64,000 nucleotides of DNA from Gp13-AA77 sp035946575 (GTDB lineage: Bacteria > Acidobacteriota > Terriglobia > UBA7540). This document shows positions 50,190 through 59,475 of this stretch, piece by piece. The notes under the pieces are model-generated. The model did no database searches. It saw only the letters and a program-made list of their open reading frames with translations, and had not been told where the DNA came from. Location: contig DASYZG010000078.1 of assembly GCA_035946575.1 (NCBI GenBank), forward strand, positions 5,252-69,251, given 5' to 3'. The position numbers and the translations under genes are program-made. Numbering within the stretch: position 1 is the first letter of the stretch; each line of letters begins with the position of its first letter.

Positions 50190-50220
50190 CGCCCTGCGGG
50201 AGACTGGCGCGGGCGCGGCC

Positions 50221-51357
50221 TTACGGCATGACGACGGGCTTATCCTTCCGGGTGTCCGGCCGCGAGCCGCCGCGCGGTTGCGACTTGCGCAGCGCGGATT
50301 GGATCATCATGTACTCGCCGACATTCTCCATGTTCAGCAGCCCGACCAGACGGCCCTCTCGCTCCACGGGAATCGTGCGCACCTTGTGGGTGCCGAGCAT
50401 CTTGAGCGCCTGATCGAGCATGTCGTGCGAGTCGGCGATCTGGAATTCGCGCCGCATGGCGTCGCGCACATGCAGGCCCGAGCCGTGCACGGCCAGGGAT
50501 TTCATCAGGTCTTCGCGGGTCAGAATGCCGAGGACGTGATCGCCGAAGACCACGGGAAAATCGTGCTGGAAACCGGCCATGACGTAGTCGGTGGCCTGCG
50601 CCAGCGTATCGTCGGGCTGCAAGGTGCGGAATTCAGTGAGCATCACGCGCTCCACCGGCACGCCGTCCAGCGACGTGTGGAGTTGCACGCTGGAAGCCTC
50701 GCCTTCGGCGCCCATCCAGACGAAGAGAGCGATGAAGAGCAGGAACGGATCGCGGAAGAGGCCCACGAAACCGAAGACCAGCGCCAGCGCCTGGCCGACG
50801 TGCGCCGCCTTTAGCGTGGCTCGCGTGTAATCCATGCGCGTGGCCAGCAGTGCGCGCAGCACGCGGCCGCCGTCCATGGGAAACGCGGGAATCAGATTGA
50901 ATCCTGCCAGCCACAGATTCACTGACATGATCCGCTCGAGGAAGTCGCCGTTCACCAGCTCCAATTGCGAGAGTCTGGGATGGATCGCCAGGCCGCGCAG
51001 CAGCAGGAAAAGTCCTCCGGCGATGACAACGTTCACCGCCGGACCCGCGAGCGCCACCTTGAGTTCCTGGAGCGGCCTGTCCGGCATGCGTTCGAGCCGC
51101 GCCACGCCGCCGATCGGCAGCAGGATGATGTCGCGCGTCCGGATACCGTAGCGGCGCGCCGTCAGCGCATGCCCGAGTTCGTGGAGCACGACGCAGGCGA
51201 AGATGGCGACAATGAAGACCACCGAGATTGCCGCCTCGTTGAGGTCGTGTTTCTGGGACCAGGAAGCGAAAACGATGAAGGCAAGGAGCAGCAGGAAAGT
51301 GGCATGCATGTAGACGTTGATGCCCGCCAGCCGCCCGATCTTCCATGACCAGCGCAT
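50221..51357 (-). CDS. Site-2 protease (M50) with two CBS domains
   Basis: A 378-residue membrane zinc protease. Six hydrophobic helices lie in the first 220 residues. HELGH at 59-63 is the zinc motif, and the third ligand is D162 in NLIPAFPMDGGRVL at 154-167. From about 230 to 350 two CBS domains (VERVMLTEFRTLQPDDTLA, VRDAMRREFQIADSHDMLDQA, in part) may sense adenylates. S2P proteases with CBS tails cleave within membranes, often in stress signalling. It is convergent with the nucleoside hydrolase gene (31 bp apart). There is an ATG at 51357; the family is unambiguous. Confidence 0.93.
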   Translation of the reverse strand: MRWSWKIGRLAGINVYMHATFLLLLAFIVFASWSQKHDLNEAAISVVFIVAIFACVVLHELGHALTARRYGIRTRDIILLPIGGVARLERMPDRPLQELKVALAGPAVNVVIAGGLFLLLRGLAIHPRLSQLELVNGDFLERIMSVNLWLAGFNLIPAFPMDGGRVLRALLATRMDYTRATLKAAHVGQALALVFGFVGLFRDPFLLFIALFVWMGAEGEASSVQLHTSLDGVPVERVMLTEFRTLQPDDTLAQATDYVMAGFQHDFPVVFGDHVLGILTREDLMKSLAVHGSGLHVRDAMRREFQIADSHDMLDQALKMLGTHKVRTIPVEREGRLVGLLNMENVGEYMMIQSALRKSQPRGGSRPDTRKDKPVVMP

Positions 51358-51506
51358 TAGGCTTGCAACCTTGTCCGGCGATCCAGGTCTCTCACCGCCC
51401 TCAAATTAGCACCGCCGTCGCCGCATCGCAAATGGGCCCGATGCGGCCGCTTCGGCACGATGGGACGTCTGAACGTCGCGTAAAGCCGCGCTCGTCATCC
51501 GATGGT

Positions 51507-52523
51507 TCACGACCCGATGTACTGCGCATAAATCCTGCGCGCGACTGCGGGATCGCTCGTGCCCTTGATGATCGCGCGGCCGTCGGCGAAAACCGTGAGC
51601 TCGTACGGAGCGACGTGGCAGCGCAGCAGGTATTCGTTCGAGCGCACGGACCCGAAGGGCTCGAGTCGGGCCCGCAGAGCAGCGAGATCGAGGCCCCGGT
51701 TCTCCGCCTGCCGGATTTGCACCGAGTCGCGCCCGCAAAGCACGGTGCTGCGCGACAGCCGGCCGCCGTCGAGGTATGCGAAATCGTGCTTCTGACATAC
51801 GCGACACTCGGGATCGATCGCAGGCGTGAGTTCGCGGAAGGCGTTCGTCCAGATATCGTAGGCCAGCAGCCGGCCGTGGAGTCGGTCGAGTTGCCCGGTG
51901 AGAATCTTGAGCGACTCCGTCACCTGCACGGCGGCCGTCCAGGCCACGGCCGGCGAGATCACGCCTGCCGTGTCGCAGGTTTCCTGAAGGCCCTGCGGCG
52001 GGCTCGGAAAGGCGCAGGCGAGACACGGCGTCCGGCCCGGAATCACGGTGAGCGACGCCGCATAGCTGCCGACGACGGCACCATAGATCCATGGGATTCC
52101 AAGCTTGATGGCGGCATCGTTCAGGAGATATCGGCTCTCGAAGTTATCGGTCCCGTCGAGAATCAGGTCGAATCCGCGGACTTGCGCCTCGACCGAGCCG
52201 GCATCGACATCCGCCACCACGCCTTCGACTTCGACCTCGGAATTGAGGCGGCGCAAATGGGTTGCCGCCGCCGTGGCCTTGGGCAGGTTCTCCGCCGCGT
52301 CCGATTCATCGAACAGCAATTGCCGCTGCAGATTGCTCTCTTCGACGTAGTCGCGATCGATCACGCGCAGGCGTCCGATGCCGGCGCGCACCAGCGCGTT
52401 CGAGCTCGCCGAACCCAGCGCGCCGCAGCCGATAATCACCGCGCTCGCGCGACGGAGGGTCCGCTGTCCTTCGGGTCCGAGGGACCTGAAGAGTATCTGG
52501 CGGGAATATTTGTCGAGATTCAT
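51507..52523 (-). CDS. ThiF/MoeB/HesA-family adenylyltransferase
   Basis: About 338 residues. It activates the C-terminal glycine of a ThiS- or MoaD-like sulfur carrier, or a similar small protein, by adenylation. IIGCGALGSASSNALVRAG (in part) is the nucleotide-binding glycine motif, and DRDYVEESNLQRQLLFDESD (in part) the conserved follow-on. Zinc cysteines appear as PCLACAFP and CRVCQKH, and the candidate catalytic cysteine is in QETCDTAGVISP. The last 90 residues form the extra domain common in this group. The ATG is at 52523 (an in-frame ATG at 52535 also exists). A TATAAT box is at 52538-52543 on the minus strand. It is divergent from the PQQ dehydrogenase; no ThiS or MoaD gene is adjacent. 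Confidence 0.88.
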   Translation of the reverse strand: MNLDKYSRQILFRSLGPEGQRTLRRASAVIIGCGALGSASSNALVRAGIGRLRVIDRDYVEESNLQRQLLFDESDAAENLPKATAAATHLRRLNSEVEVEGVVADVDAGSVEAQVRGFDLILDGTDNFESRYLLNDAAIKLGIPWIYGAVVGSYAASLTVIPGRTPCLACAFPSPPQGLQETCDTAGVISPAVAWTAAVQVTESLKILTGQLDRLHGRLLAYDIWTNAFRELTPAIDPECRVCQKHDFAYLDGGRLSRSTVLCGRDSVQIRQAENRGLDLAALRARLEPFGSVRSNEYLLRCHVAPYELTVFADGRAIIKGTSDPAVARRIYAQYIGS

Positions 52524-52576
52524 CGGGGCTCGCATCCATTATACTGGCACCCTGATACTGAACCGAGGAGATCCGA

Positions 52577-54517
52577 ATGAAACCTGCCCGGCGAGTCACG
52601 ATCCTGGTGCTCGCCTTATCCATGGTCTTGCTCGCGTTTGATCACAGCCGCCCGAGCGCCAGTCCGCGGGCGTCGGCCGCCAAGGCGGGCGACGATTGGC
52701 CGGTCTACGGGCATGATCCCGGAGGCATGCGCTACTCGCCGCTCAAGGAAATCAATCGCGGCAACGTGAGTCAGCTCCAGGTTGCCTGGACGTTTCACAC
52801 CGGCGACATCTCCAACGGCGGCAACGATCGGGGGCGCAGCGGCTTCGAGTGCACCCCCATCCTGGTGGACGCGACACTTTATATCACCACCGGATTCAAC
52901 CGCGTGATCGCGCTCGATCCCGCCACCGGTCGCCAGCTCTGGGCGTACGACCCGTTTGTCGATTTGACCAGCGGGTACGGAGACGGACTCATCAATCGCG
53001 GCGTGTCGACGTGGCTCGATCCCGGGCGGCCCGCAGGGAAGCCATGCCACCGGCGGATCTTCGAGGCCACGCTCGATGCCCGCCTGATCGCGCTCGACTC
53101 CGCCACGGGCAAGCCTTGCCAGGACTTCGGCGAAAACGGCCAAGTGAGCTTGAGAAACGTGCCGCGCTATATGGGTGGCTGGTATCACATGACCTCGCCG
53201 CCGGCGGTGATCGATGGCCTGGTGGTGGTCGGTTCCGCGATCGATGACAATGCCCGCGCTGAGATGCCCGGCGGCGTGGTCCGCGCCTTCGACGCCCGAA
53301 CCGGCGTGCTGCGCTGGAGCTGGGATCCAATCCCGCCCGATACGGCGAATTGGCGCACCGGCGCCGCCAATGCGTGGTCGATTATGGCCCTTGACCCCGA
53401 GCGGCATCTCGTCTTCGTTCCCACCGGCAGCGCCAGTCCCGACTACTACGGCGGCATGCGGCCCGGCGACGACAAGTGGGCGGATTCGGTCGTGGCCCTG
53501 CGCTCCCAGACGGGCGAAATGGTCTGGGGATTTCAGCTCGTCCATCACAACCTGTGGGATTACGACACGGCATCGCCGCCCCTGCTCGCTACCGTCGAAC
53601 ACGGCGGCAGGAAAGTCCCGGTGGTGATCCAGGGAAACAAGACCGGATTCCTCTACGTGCTCAATCGCGACACCGGCGCAGCTGTCTTTCCCGTGGAAGA
53701 GCGCCGGGTCCCGCAGAGCGATGTGCCGGGCGAAGTCTCGTCGCCGACGCAGCCGATCCCGTCCGCGCCTCCGGCCTTGGTTCCGCAGAAGCTCTCGGCA
53801 GGCGAAGCCTGGGGACTCACGCCCGAGGATCGCGAGGCCTGCCGCAGCCTGCTCCAGAGCGTTGGTAACGACGGCATCTTCACGCCGCCCGGTTTGCACA
53901 TGACGCTCTGCATCCCCGGCAACGTCGGCGGCATGAATTGGAGCGGCTCGGCTTTCGATCCCGAGCGCGGGCTGCTGGTAGCGAACACCAACAATTTCCC
54001 GACCAAGGTACGGCTGATTCCCGGCGATCAGTTCGATGAGGCACGGCGCACAGGAGAGCACGGCGAGTACACGCGGCAGTCCGGCGCGCCCTACGGGATG
54101 TTCCGCACTCCGCTGCTCTCGCCGAAGCTCCATCTCCCCTGCGGTGCGCCTCCATGGGGCACGCTTACCGCGGTCGACATGAACGCGGGAACGATCCGCT
54201 GGCAGGTTCCGCTCGGCTCGTTCAGCCCTTCATACTCTGCAATTCCGGCGGGAGCTCTGAGCCTCGGCGGCCCGATCGTGACTGCGGGCGGGCTCGTCTT
54301 CATAGCCGGCACGTACGATCCTTACATCCGTGCGTTCGACATTGACACGGGCAGGGAGCTTTGGCAAGCCAGGCTGCCAGCGGCCGGTCACGCCACTCCA
54401 ATGACCTATCTCCTGAACTCGACCGGCAAGCAGTACCTCGTGATCGCGGCGGGCGGGCACGCCAAGATCGAGGAACAGCCGCTCGGTGATTCGCTGGTCG
54501 CGTTCGCGCTGCCCTAG
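52577..54517 (+). CDS. PQQ-dependent dehydrogenase (quinoprotein glucose/alcohol-type)
   Basis: A 646-residue periplasmic eight-bladed propeller enzyme. A signal peptide or anchor lies at about 7-24. DDWPVYGHDPGGMRYSPLKEIN starts the first blade, and the tryptophan-docking type repeats appear as RVIALDPATGRQLWAYDP, RLIALDSATGKPC, RAFDARTGVLRW and GTIRWQVPLGSFS. The PQQ-binding region contains FVPTGSASPDYYGGMRPG, HHNLWDYDTASPP and VIQGNKTGFLYVLNRDTGA. No haem CxxCH is present, so electrons pass to a separate quinone or cytochrome. It matches the membrane-bound glucose/quinate/shikimate dehydrogenase group without the five-helix N-terminal anchor. GAGGAG precedes the ATG. PQQ synthesis genes are not in the window. 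Confidence 0.9.
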   Translation: MKPARRVTILVLALSMVLLAFDHSRPSASPRASAAKAGDDWPVYGHDPGGMRYSPLKEINRGNVSQLQVAWTFHTGDISNGGNDRGRSGFECTPILVDATLYITTGFNRVIALDPATGRQLWAYDPFVDLTSGYGDGLINRGVSTWLDPGRPAGKPCHRRIFEATLDARLIALDSATGKPCQDFGENGQVSLRNVPRYMGGWYHMTSPPAVIDGLVVVGSAIDDNARAEMPGGVVRAFDARTGVLRWSWDPIPPDTANWRTGAANAWSIMALDPERHLVFVPTGSASPDYYGGMRPGDDKWADSVVALRSQTGEMVWGFQLVHHNLWDYDTASPPLLATVEHGGRKVPVVIQGNKTGFLYVLNRDTGAAVFPVEERRVPQSDVPGEVSSPTQPIPSAPPALVPQKLSAGEAWGLTPEDREACRSLLQSVGNDGIFTPPGLHMTLCIPGNVGGMNWSGSAFDPERGLLVANTNNFPTKVRLIPGDQFDEARRTGEHGEYTRQSGAPYGMFRTPLLSPKLHLPCGAPPWGTLTAVDMNAGTIRWQVPLGSFSPSYSAIPAGALSLGGPIVTAGGLVFIAGTYDPYIRAFDIDTGRELWQARLPAAGHATPMTYLLNSTGKQYLVIAAGGHAKIEEQPLGDSLVAFALP

Positions 54518-54537
54518 CGCCGCAACACTCGTCGTCT

Positions 54538-55707
54538 TCAGGCCACGGCAGCGGCGTAGCGCTCGCGGATTTCGCCCAGCAGCCCGCCGATCTCGAATAC
54601 GGCGCGATTCTCAAGCGCCTCCGCGCGCCGGCGGTAGGATTCGAGCACGCCCGGACGGAGCAAGCGTTCCACGGCGCCGGTGATCTCGCGGCCAAAGTCC
54701 TTCACGGTCATGCCCACGCCCTTCTCGAGCACCCATTCCACGTTGTAGCGCTCCTGCGGCATGGTGCGCTCGTTGCGTTCAACGATCACAGGCAAATGCA
54801 TCAGCAGAGCCTCGCTGAGGCTCCCCGGGCCGGGCTTGCCGATAAAGAAATCGGCGAGCTGCATGTAATACGGCACGTCGGTGGTGAAGCCTTCGACGCA
54901 CCTCGGATGGCGCGTGCGCGTGCGACACAGGTCCTCTTCCAGGGCGCGGTTGCGTCCGCAGATCAGGATGAGTTGCAGGTCGACCTTCGACTGGTCCAGG
55001 CGCTCCGCAATTTCACGCATCGCCTTCGAGCCGTGCCCGCCGAACAGGACGAGGCCCGTGGGCAGGCTCGCGCTCAGGCCCAGCCGCACGCGCTCGCGCG
55101 CGCGGTTCACAGTCGGCGCCTCATAGAACCGTGGGTGAACGATCATGCCGCTCGTGCGCAGGATGTGATTTCGCCGCACGCCCAACTCGACCGCCTGTTG
55201 CGCCGCGCGCTCCGTGCCGCAAATATAGAACTGGGCCATATGGGCTTCGCCTCGAGGCGGCGGCTCGATCCAGAAGTGCGGGGGGAAATCCGCGAAGTCG
55301 GTAAGAATCGTCACCAGCGGCGCTTCCGGACGGACGTGATGCAGGCTCTCGCAGAGTGCACGATTGAACTGCGGCACCACCGAACCTACGAGGTCGGGCC
55401 TGGTCTCGCGCCAATGTTCCGCCAACAACCGCACCGTCTCGGGATGATAGTGGCGGATCGCGGCATGGAGCGGCGCGAGCAGTTGCTCGGAGCCGCGCGT
55501 CCATCCCCGGCGCAGCAGCAGGTTATAAAGGTCCTCGAGGCGCGTGCCCGTCAGGCGCCGCACCGGGTCTATGGGATCGAGAATGCACTGGAGGCTGGTG
55601 AGCCGAGTCTTCCAGAAACCCTCGCGCGCGAGAACGGCCTCAAGGGCGTCGGCGGCGCTGCGGTGTCCGCCACCTGCGTCGAAGTACAAGAGCTCAATGG
55701 TATCCAT
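54538..55707 (-). CDS. Glycosyltransferase related to MGDG/diacylglycerol glucosyltransferases
   Basis: A 389-residue GT-B enzyme of the MurG/MGDG synthase group. ELLYFDAGGGHRSAADALEAV (about 5-24) is the N-terminal motif; VVPQFNRALCESLHHV, TDFADFPPHFWI and FYICGTERAAQQAVELGV follow the family order. LVLFGGHGSKAMREIA and FIGKPGPGSLSEALLMHLPVIV (in part) are the C-terminal nucleotide-sugar site. It may glycosylate diacylglycerol to make glycolipids (inference). The ATG at 55707 has no strong Shine-Dalgarno. It is divergent from the PHP-PAP2 pair; the PAP2 phosphatase could supply diacylglycerol. Confidence 0.85.
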   Translation of the reverse strand: MDTIELLYFDAGGGHRSAADALEAVLAREGFWKTRLTSLQCILDPIDPVRRLTGTRLEDLYNLLLRRGWTRGSEQLLAPLHAAIRHYHPETVRLLAEHWRETRPDLVGSVVPQFNRALCESLHHVRPEAPLVTILTDFADFPPHFWIEPPPRGEAHMAQFYICGTERAAQQAVELGVRRNHILRTSGMIVHPRFYEAPTVNRARERVRLGLSASLPTGLVLFGGHGSKAMREIAERLDQSKVDLQLILICGRNRALEEDLCRTRTRHPRCVEGFTTDVPYYMQLADFFIGKPGPGSLSEALLMHLPVIVERNERTMPQERYNVEWVLEKGVGMTVKDFGREITGAVERLLRPGVLESYRRRAEALENRAVFEIGGLLGEIRERYAAAVA

Positions 55708-55806
55708 ACGGGCATGGTACTCGACAGAGGCCATTGGTGTACGCCATGTCACAGAGACTTCACTGCCAGTTCACAATGTATTAACCTAAGTGTTCTAGCC
55801 TATGGC

Positions 55807-56679
55807 GTGCGATGCGATATGCACGTTCACAGCCTCAACTCCGGCATGTGCACTTTGCCGGTGTTGAGGCGTTTCTGCCGCGAATCCTACAGCCCTCCCG
55901 ACGAGGTTTACTCCTGGCTGCACCGGCGCGGCATGGATCTCGTCACCCTAACCGATCATGACGCGATCGACGGCGCTGAAACCCTGCGCGGCCAGCGCGA
56001 TTTCTTTCTGAGCGAGGAGGTGACGTGCCACGCGCCTTCGGGGACCGAGGTCCATATCGGCGTCTATGGTATGGAAGAACGTCATCACGCCGAACTCCAG
56101 CGCCGCCGGAATGATCTGCCCCGTCTGGCGGCTTATCTGTCGGAGCAGTGCCTGTTCGCTACGGTGAACCATCCCTTCTCTGCCCTGACCGGTCGCCGTC
56201 GCGTCGAAGATTTCGCGATGTTCGGGCTTTTCGGCGGGTGCGAGGTTTTGAACGCTCACCTCAGCGCGGCCCATCGTCGCCTCGCGACCGAGTTCGCCGA
56301 ACGCAATTTTCAGATCGGCGTGGGCGGGAGCGATGCCCACACTCTGGACTCTGTAGGCTCAGCCTGGACCGAAGTGCCAGGAGCGCGCGACCGCGAGGAA
56401 TTCCTCGCCGGCCTCAAGCGCGGTCGCGGACGCGTAGCCGGCCGTCCCGGCACGTACCTCAAGCTCACGCGCGACGTCCTCCGCATTTCGCTGGCGATGA
56501 TGGAGGAACGCCGCTGGACGCGCGTGCTCGGCCCGCTGCTGGCCGCAGTGCCGTTCGTCGCCCTGGCCAACTTTCTCGTCGAGCGGACGTTCGCCAGCAA
56601 GTGGAGCCGCCTGGTGCTCGGCCAATCCGCGCCGCGACTCGGCTCGACGGCGGCGCAGTCCCAGGAGAGCGCAGCATGA
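55807..56679 (+). CDS. PHP-domain metal-dependent phosphoesterase
   Basis: About 290 residues from GTG at 55807, which places the sequence VRCDMHVHSLNSGMCTLPVL at the N-terminus as in other PHP proteins. The metal ligands are H6 and H8 in DMHVHS, the pair in LTDHDAIDG and the late GGSDAHT. A C-terminal hydrophobic stretch (PLLAAVPFVALANFLV) suggests membrane contact. PHP proteins cleave phosphate esters using three metals; a substrate in lipid or nucleotide metabolism is possible. Its stop overlaps the PAP2 start (ATGA), so the two are co-translated. The region lacks a good ribosome site. Confidence 0.85.
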   Translation: MRCDMHVHSLNSGMCTLPVLRRFCRESYSPPDEVYSWLHRRGMDLVTLTDHDAIDGAETLRGQRDFFLSEEVTCHAPSGTEVHIGVYGMEERHHAELQRRRNDLPRLAAYLSEQCLFATVNHPFSALTGRRRVEDFAMFGLFGGCEVLNAHLSAAHRRLATEFAERNFQIGVGGSDAHTLDSVGSAWTEVPGARDREEFLAGLKRGRGRVAGRPGTYLKLTRDVLRISLAMMEERRWTRVLGPLLAAVPFVALANFLVERTFASKWSRLVLGQSAPRLGSTAAQSQESAA

Positions 56680-57221
56680 CGATCAGCGGTGCTCCCCATG
56701 CCTTACTGGGTTTCCTCACGCATCAGGATCTGCGGGTGATGCGGCAGGTCTCGCGCTGGCGTCCACCGCGTTGGGTGCGCTGGTGGATGGTCGGCGCGAC
56801 GCGCGCGGGCGACGGATGTCTGTGGTACGCGCAAGGCATCGTTCTTCTGCTCGCCGGCGGGTCCGCAGGCCTGGCGGCAAGCGAAGCGGGTCTGATCGCC
56901 TGCGGGATTGGAATCGCGGTGTTTCAGTCGCTGAAGCGCGCTATCGGCCGCCAGCGCCCCTCAATTGCCAAACGGCACAACTGGGCGTGCCTCCTGCCGC
57001 CCGACGAATTCTCATTCCCCTCGGGCCACACCATCACCGCCTTCGCCTTCGCGGTACCGGTGGCGCATTTCTTCCCTTCCCTACTGCCGTGGCTCCTCTT
57101 TTGTGCGATCAGCGTCGCAGTTTCCCGCATCGTGCTGGGCATGCATTTCCTGAGCGACGTGCTGGCCGGCTGCGCCCTGGGGTCCGCCATCGGCTACATC
57201 GTTTGTGTCACCGTTCACTAA
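56676..57221 (+). CDS. PAP2 family phosphatase
   Basis: A 181-residue membrane protein with four or five hydrophobic helices. The three catalytic motifs are complete: KRAIGRQRP at 87-95, FPSGHTITAF at 114-123 (H118 the base) and SRIVLGMHFLSD at 150-161 (R151, H157). Such enzymes remove phosphate from phosphatidate, phosphatidylglycerol phosphate or undecaprenyl pyrophosphate. AGGAG lies eight bases before the ATG, which overlaps the PHP stop codon. The divergent glycosyltransferase may share the lipid pathway (inference). The size matches the family. Confidence 0.92.
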   Translation: MTISGAPHALLGFLTHQDLRVMRQVSRWRPPRWVRWWMVGATRAGDGCLWYAQGIVLLLAGGSAGLAASEAGLIACGIGIAVFQSLKRAIGRQRPSIAKRHNWACLLPPDEFSFPSGHTITAFAFAVPVAHFFPSLLPWLLFCAISVAVSRIVLGMHFLSDVLAGCALGSAIGYIVCVTVH

Positions 57222-57403
57222 GAACCTCGGAAGACCGGAGCAGCGGCCGAGAACCGCCCGGGTCACCTTCCGCGACGATCCTTCTTCCGCATTTTCCGGC
57301 CGCGCGCGCTGACTCCCATGCTAACCTGAACCCTTTGTGCAACCGGCGCTGCCGTCACGCGACACGCCGTCGGCATCAGAAGTGAGTACGCCGAGGACGC
57401 TCA

Positions 57404-59374
57404 ATGTCGCTTACCGATGTCCTGTTCGGGAGGCCGCTAGCCACCCGTGAGGAGCGTGCCGAGAAGGTGGGGTGGAGCGCGGGCATCCCGATCTTCGGGC
57501 TGGACGCGCTCAGTTCGGCCGCCTATGGTCCCGAAGCGGCGCTCACCCTGCTGATCCCTTTGGGGGCGGCCGGGACTCTCTACATTCTCCCAATCAGCTT
57601 CAGCATCATCGTTCTGCTTTTCATCGTCTATTTCTCCTATCGCCAGACGATCGCCGCCTATCCGACCGGCGGTGGATCCTACACCGTCGCCAGCCAGAAT
57701 CTCGGTCCGCACGCCGGACTGCTGGCAGGCGCGGCGCTGATGATCGACTACGTCCTCACTGCGGCCGTGGGGATTTCGGCCGGCGTGGGAGTGCTGGTTT
57801 CGGCGGTGCCGGAATTGCAGCCGCACACGCTCGGAATTTGCCTCGCCATTCTGGCGGTCCTCATCGTGATCAATCTGCGCGGCGTGCGTGAGGTCGGGGC
57901 TGTGTTCATGATTCCCACCTATCTTTTCATCGCTTGCCTGCTGGGCGCGATCGCCGCCGGCCTGTTCAAGACGATGCTCGGCGCCGGGCATCCCAGGCCC
58001 GTAGTGTCTCCGCAACCACTACACTCTGCGACCGCGCAAGCCGGTCTCTGGATCGTGCTGCAGGCCTTTTCGAGCGGATGCACTGCCATGACCGGCGTCG
58101 AGGCGGTGAGCAACGGCGTCCGGGCGTTCCGCGAACCCGTGGTCAAGTCCGCGCAGCGCACTCTGACCGTCATCATCGGAATTCTGGCTCTGATGCTGGC
58201 CGGCATCGCCTACCTCGTGCGTGCGTATTCCATCGGCGCTACTCCGCCCGGCCAATCGGGATACGAAAGCGTGCTCTCGCAACTCGTGGCCGCCGTCGCG
58301 GGCAAAGGCGTGTTCTATTACGTCGCCACCGGATCCATCCTGATCGTGCTGGCGCTCTCCGCCAACACGGCCTTCGCCGATTTTCCGCGACTCTGCCGGG
58401 CCGTGGCCGAAGACAGCTATCTTCCTTCCTCCTTCGCAAACCGCGGACGGAGGCTGGTCTACTCGCAGGGCATTGTGGTGCTCGGAATCTTGTGCGGCGC
58501 CCTGCTGATCATCTTCGGGGGCGTCACTGATCGCCTGATCCCGCTGTTTGCCATCGGCGCTTTCCTGGCTTTCACGCTATCCCAGGCAGGCATGGTGATG
58601 CACTGGAAACGCACTCGCGGACCTGGTTGGCGCCATAGCATGTTCGTGAACGGGCTGGGCGCGGTCGCAACCGGCGTCACGGTGATGGTGGTGGCCGTCG
58701 CCAAGTTCGTCGAGGGGGCCTGGATCACCGTGCTGCTGGTCCCGTTCCTGATCATGCTGATGCTCGCCATCCGCCGACACTACAACCAGGTCTTCGCGGA
58801 GACCGACGATCCCACGCCGCTTCAGATCGCGAGCCTTCGTGCACCGGTGATCGTGGTTCCCATGCTGCGCTGGGGAAAGGTTACCAAGAAGGCGCTCGAT
58901 TTTGCGCTGAGAGTCTCCCCCGACGTGCTGGTGCTCCACATCGACCCGGGCGAAGAGAAGGAAAGGCTATCCCACTCCACCTGGCAGACTCTCGTGCAGG
59001 CACCGGTGAAGGCGGCAGGTGTGCCGCCGCCGGTCCTGGTGCACCTGAAGTCGCCGTATCGATTTGTGGTGCAGCCTATTCTCGATTACGTCCTCAACCT
59101 TGAGAACGAGAATCCGGACCGCCAAATCGCCGTGCTGATTCCCGAGCTGGCGGAGCGGCACTGGTACAACTACCTGCTCCACAATCAGCGGGCCCGGCTG
59201 CTGAAAGGTCTGTTGCTACTGAAAGGCAACCAGCGGATCGTGATCATCGACGTGCCGTGGTATCTCGGCGACCGCACTTCACTCATGCCTCAGCGCAGTC
59301 ATGGGCTCCACTTCCGCCGCCCGGCGCGCGGGAAGGTAACTCGCGAGCAGGGCGACAGTGAGAAGAACGGCTGA
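57404..59374 (+). CDS. APC-superfamily amino-acid permease with an abnormal C-terminal tail
   Basis: A 656-residue permease with 12 predicted helices in the first 450 residues. SSAAYGPEAALTLLIPLG, YPTGGGSYTVASQNLG and AALMIDYVLTAAVGISAGVG are typical APC motifs. A cytoplasmic domain follows (RAPVIVVPMLRWGKVTKKALDFA..., about 485-620). Related permeases end soon after NQRIVIIDVPWYL (L621). Here the frame runs 35 residues further (GDRTSLMPQRSHGLHFRRPARG...), reading antisense through the 3' end of an ABC-permease fragment. The junction recurs at 63.4 kb. The true C-terminus may thus be altered by recombination. The substrate is unknown. Confidence 0.88.
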   Translation: MSLTDVLFGRPLATREERAEKVGWSAGIPIFGLDALSSAAYGPEAALTLLIPLGAAGTLYILPISFSIIVLLFIVYFSYRQTIAAYPTGGGSYTVASQNLGPHAGLLAGAALMIDYVLTAAVGISAGVGVLVSAVPELQPHTLGICLAILAVLIVINLRGVREVGAVFMIPTYLFIACLLGAIAAGLFKTMLGAGHPRPVVSPQPLHSATAQAGLWIVLQAFSSGCTAMTGVEAVSNGVRAFREPVVKSAQRTLTVIIGILALMLAGIAYLVRAYSIGATPPGQSGYESVLSQLVAAVAGKGVFYYVATGSILIVLALSANTAFADFPRLCRAVAEDSYLPSSFANRGRRLVYSQGIVVLGILCGALLIIFGGVTDRLIPLFAIGAFLAFTLSQAGMVMHWKRTRGPGWRHSMFVNGLGAVATGVTVMVVAVAKFVEGAWITVLLVPFLIMLMLAIRRHYNQVFAETDDPTPLQIASLRAPVIVVPMLRWGKVTKKALDFALRVSPDVLVLHIDPGEEKERLSHSTWQTLVQAPVKAAGVPPPVLVHLKSPYRFVVQPILDYVLNLENENPDRQIAVLIPELAERHWYNYLLHNQRARLLKGLLLLKGNQRIVIIDVPWYLGDRTSLMPQRSHGLHFRRPARGKVTREQGDSEKNG

Positions 59375-59454
59375 GACCTTGGCGAAGGTTAGGAGATCGG
59401 TTGGGCGCACCCCGTAGAGGAAGCTCGCAAGAAAAGCGCGTCGGAATCCAGGGC
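59204..59454 (+). repeat. 250 bp direct repeat, copy A (permease 3' end + ABC-permease fragment)
   Basis: About 250 bases beginning CTGAAAGGTCTGTTGCTACT and ending near GGAAGCTCGCAAG recur at 63402-63650 with roughly 90% identity by eye, apart from one 3-base difference. It spans the last 57 codons of the APC permease and the antisense end of an ABC permease. Confidence 0.85.
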
Positions 59455-59475
59455 GGCCGTATCGGGACAGTTCGT
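59279..59475 (-). pseudogene. C-terminal fragment of an ADOP-type ABC transporter permease, copy A
   Basis: Minus-strand peptide FLASFLYGVRPTDLLTFAKV followed by LLASYLPARRAAEVEPMTAL and a stop. This is the conserved last 60 residues of MacB/FtsX-like permeases, in the form common in Acidobacteriota. No preceding transporter sequence is seen, so it is a fragment. It overlaps the end of the APC permease gene antisense. Confidence 0.75.
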
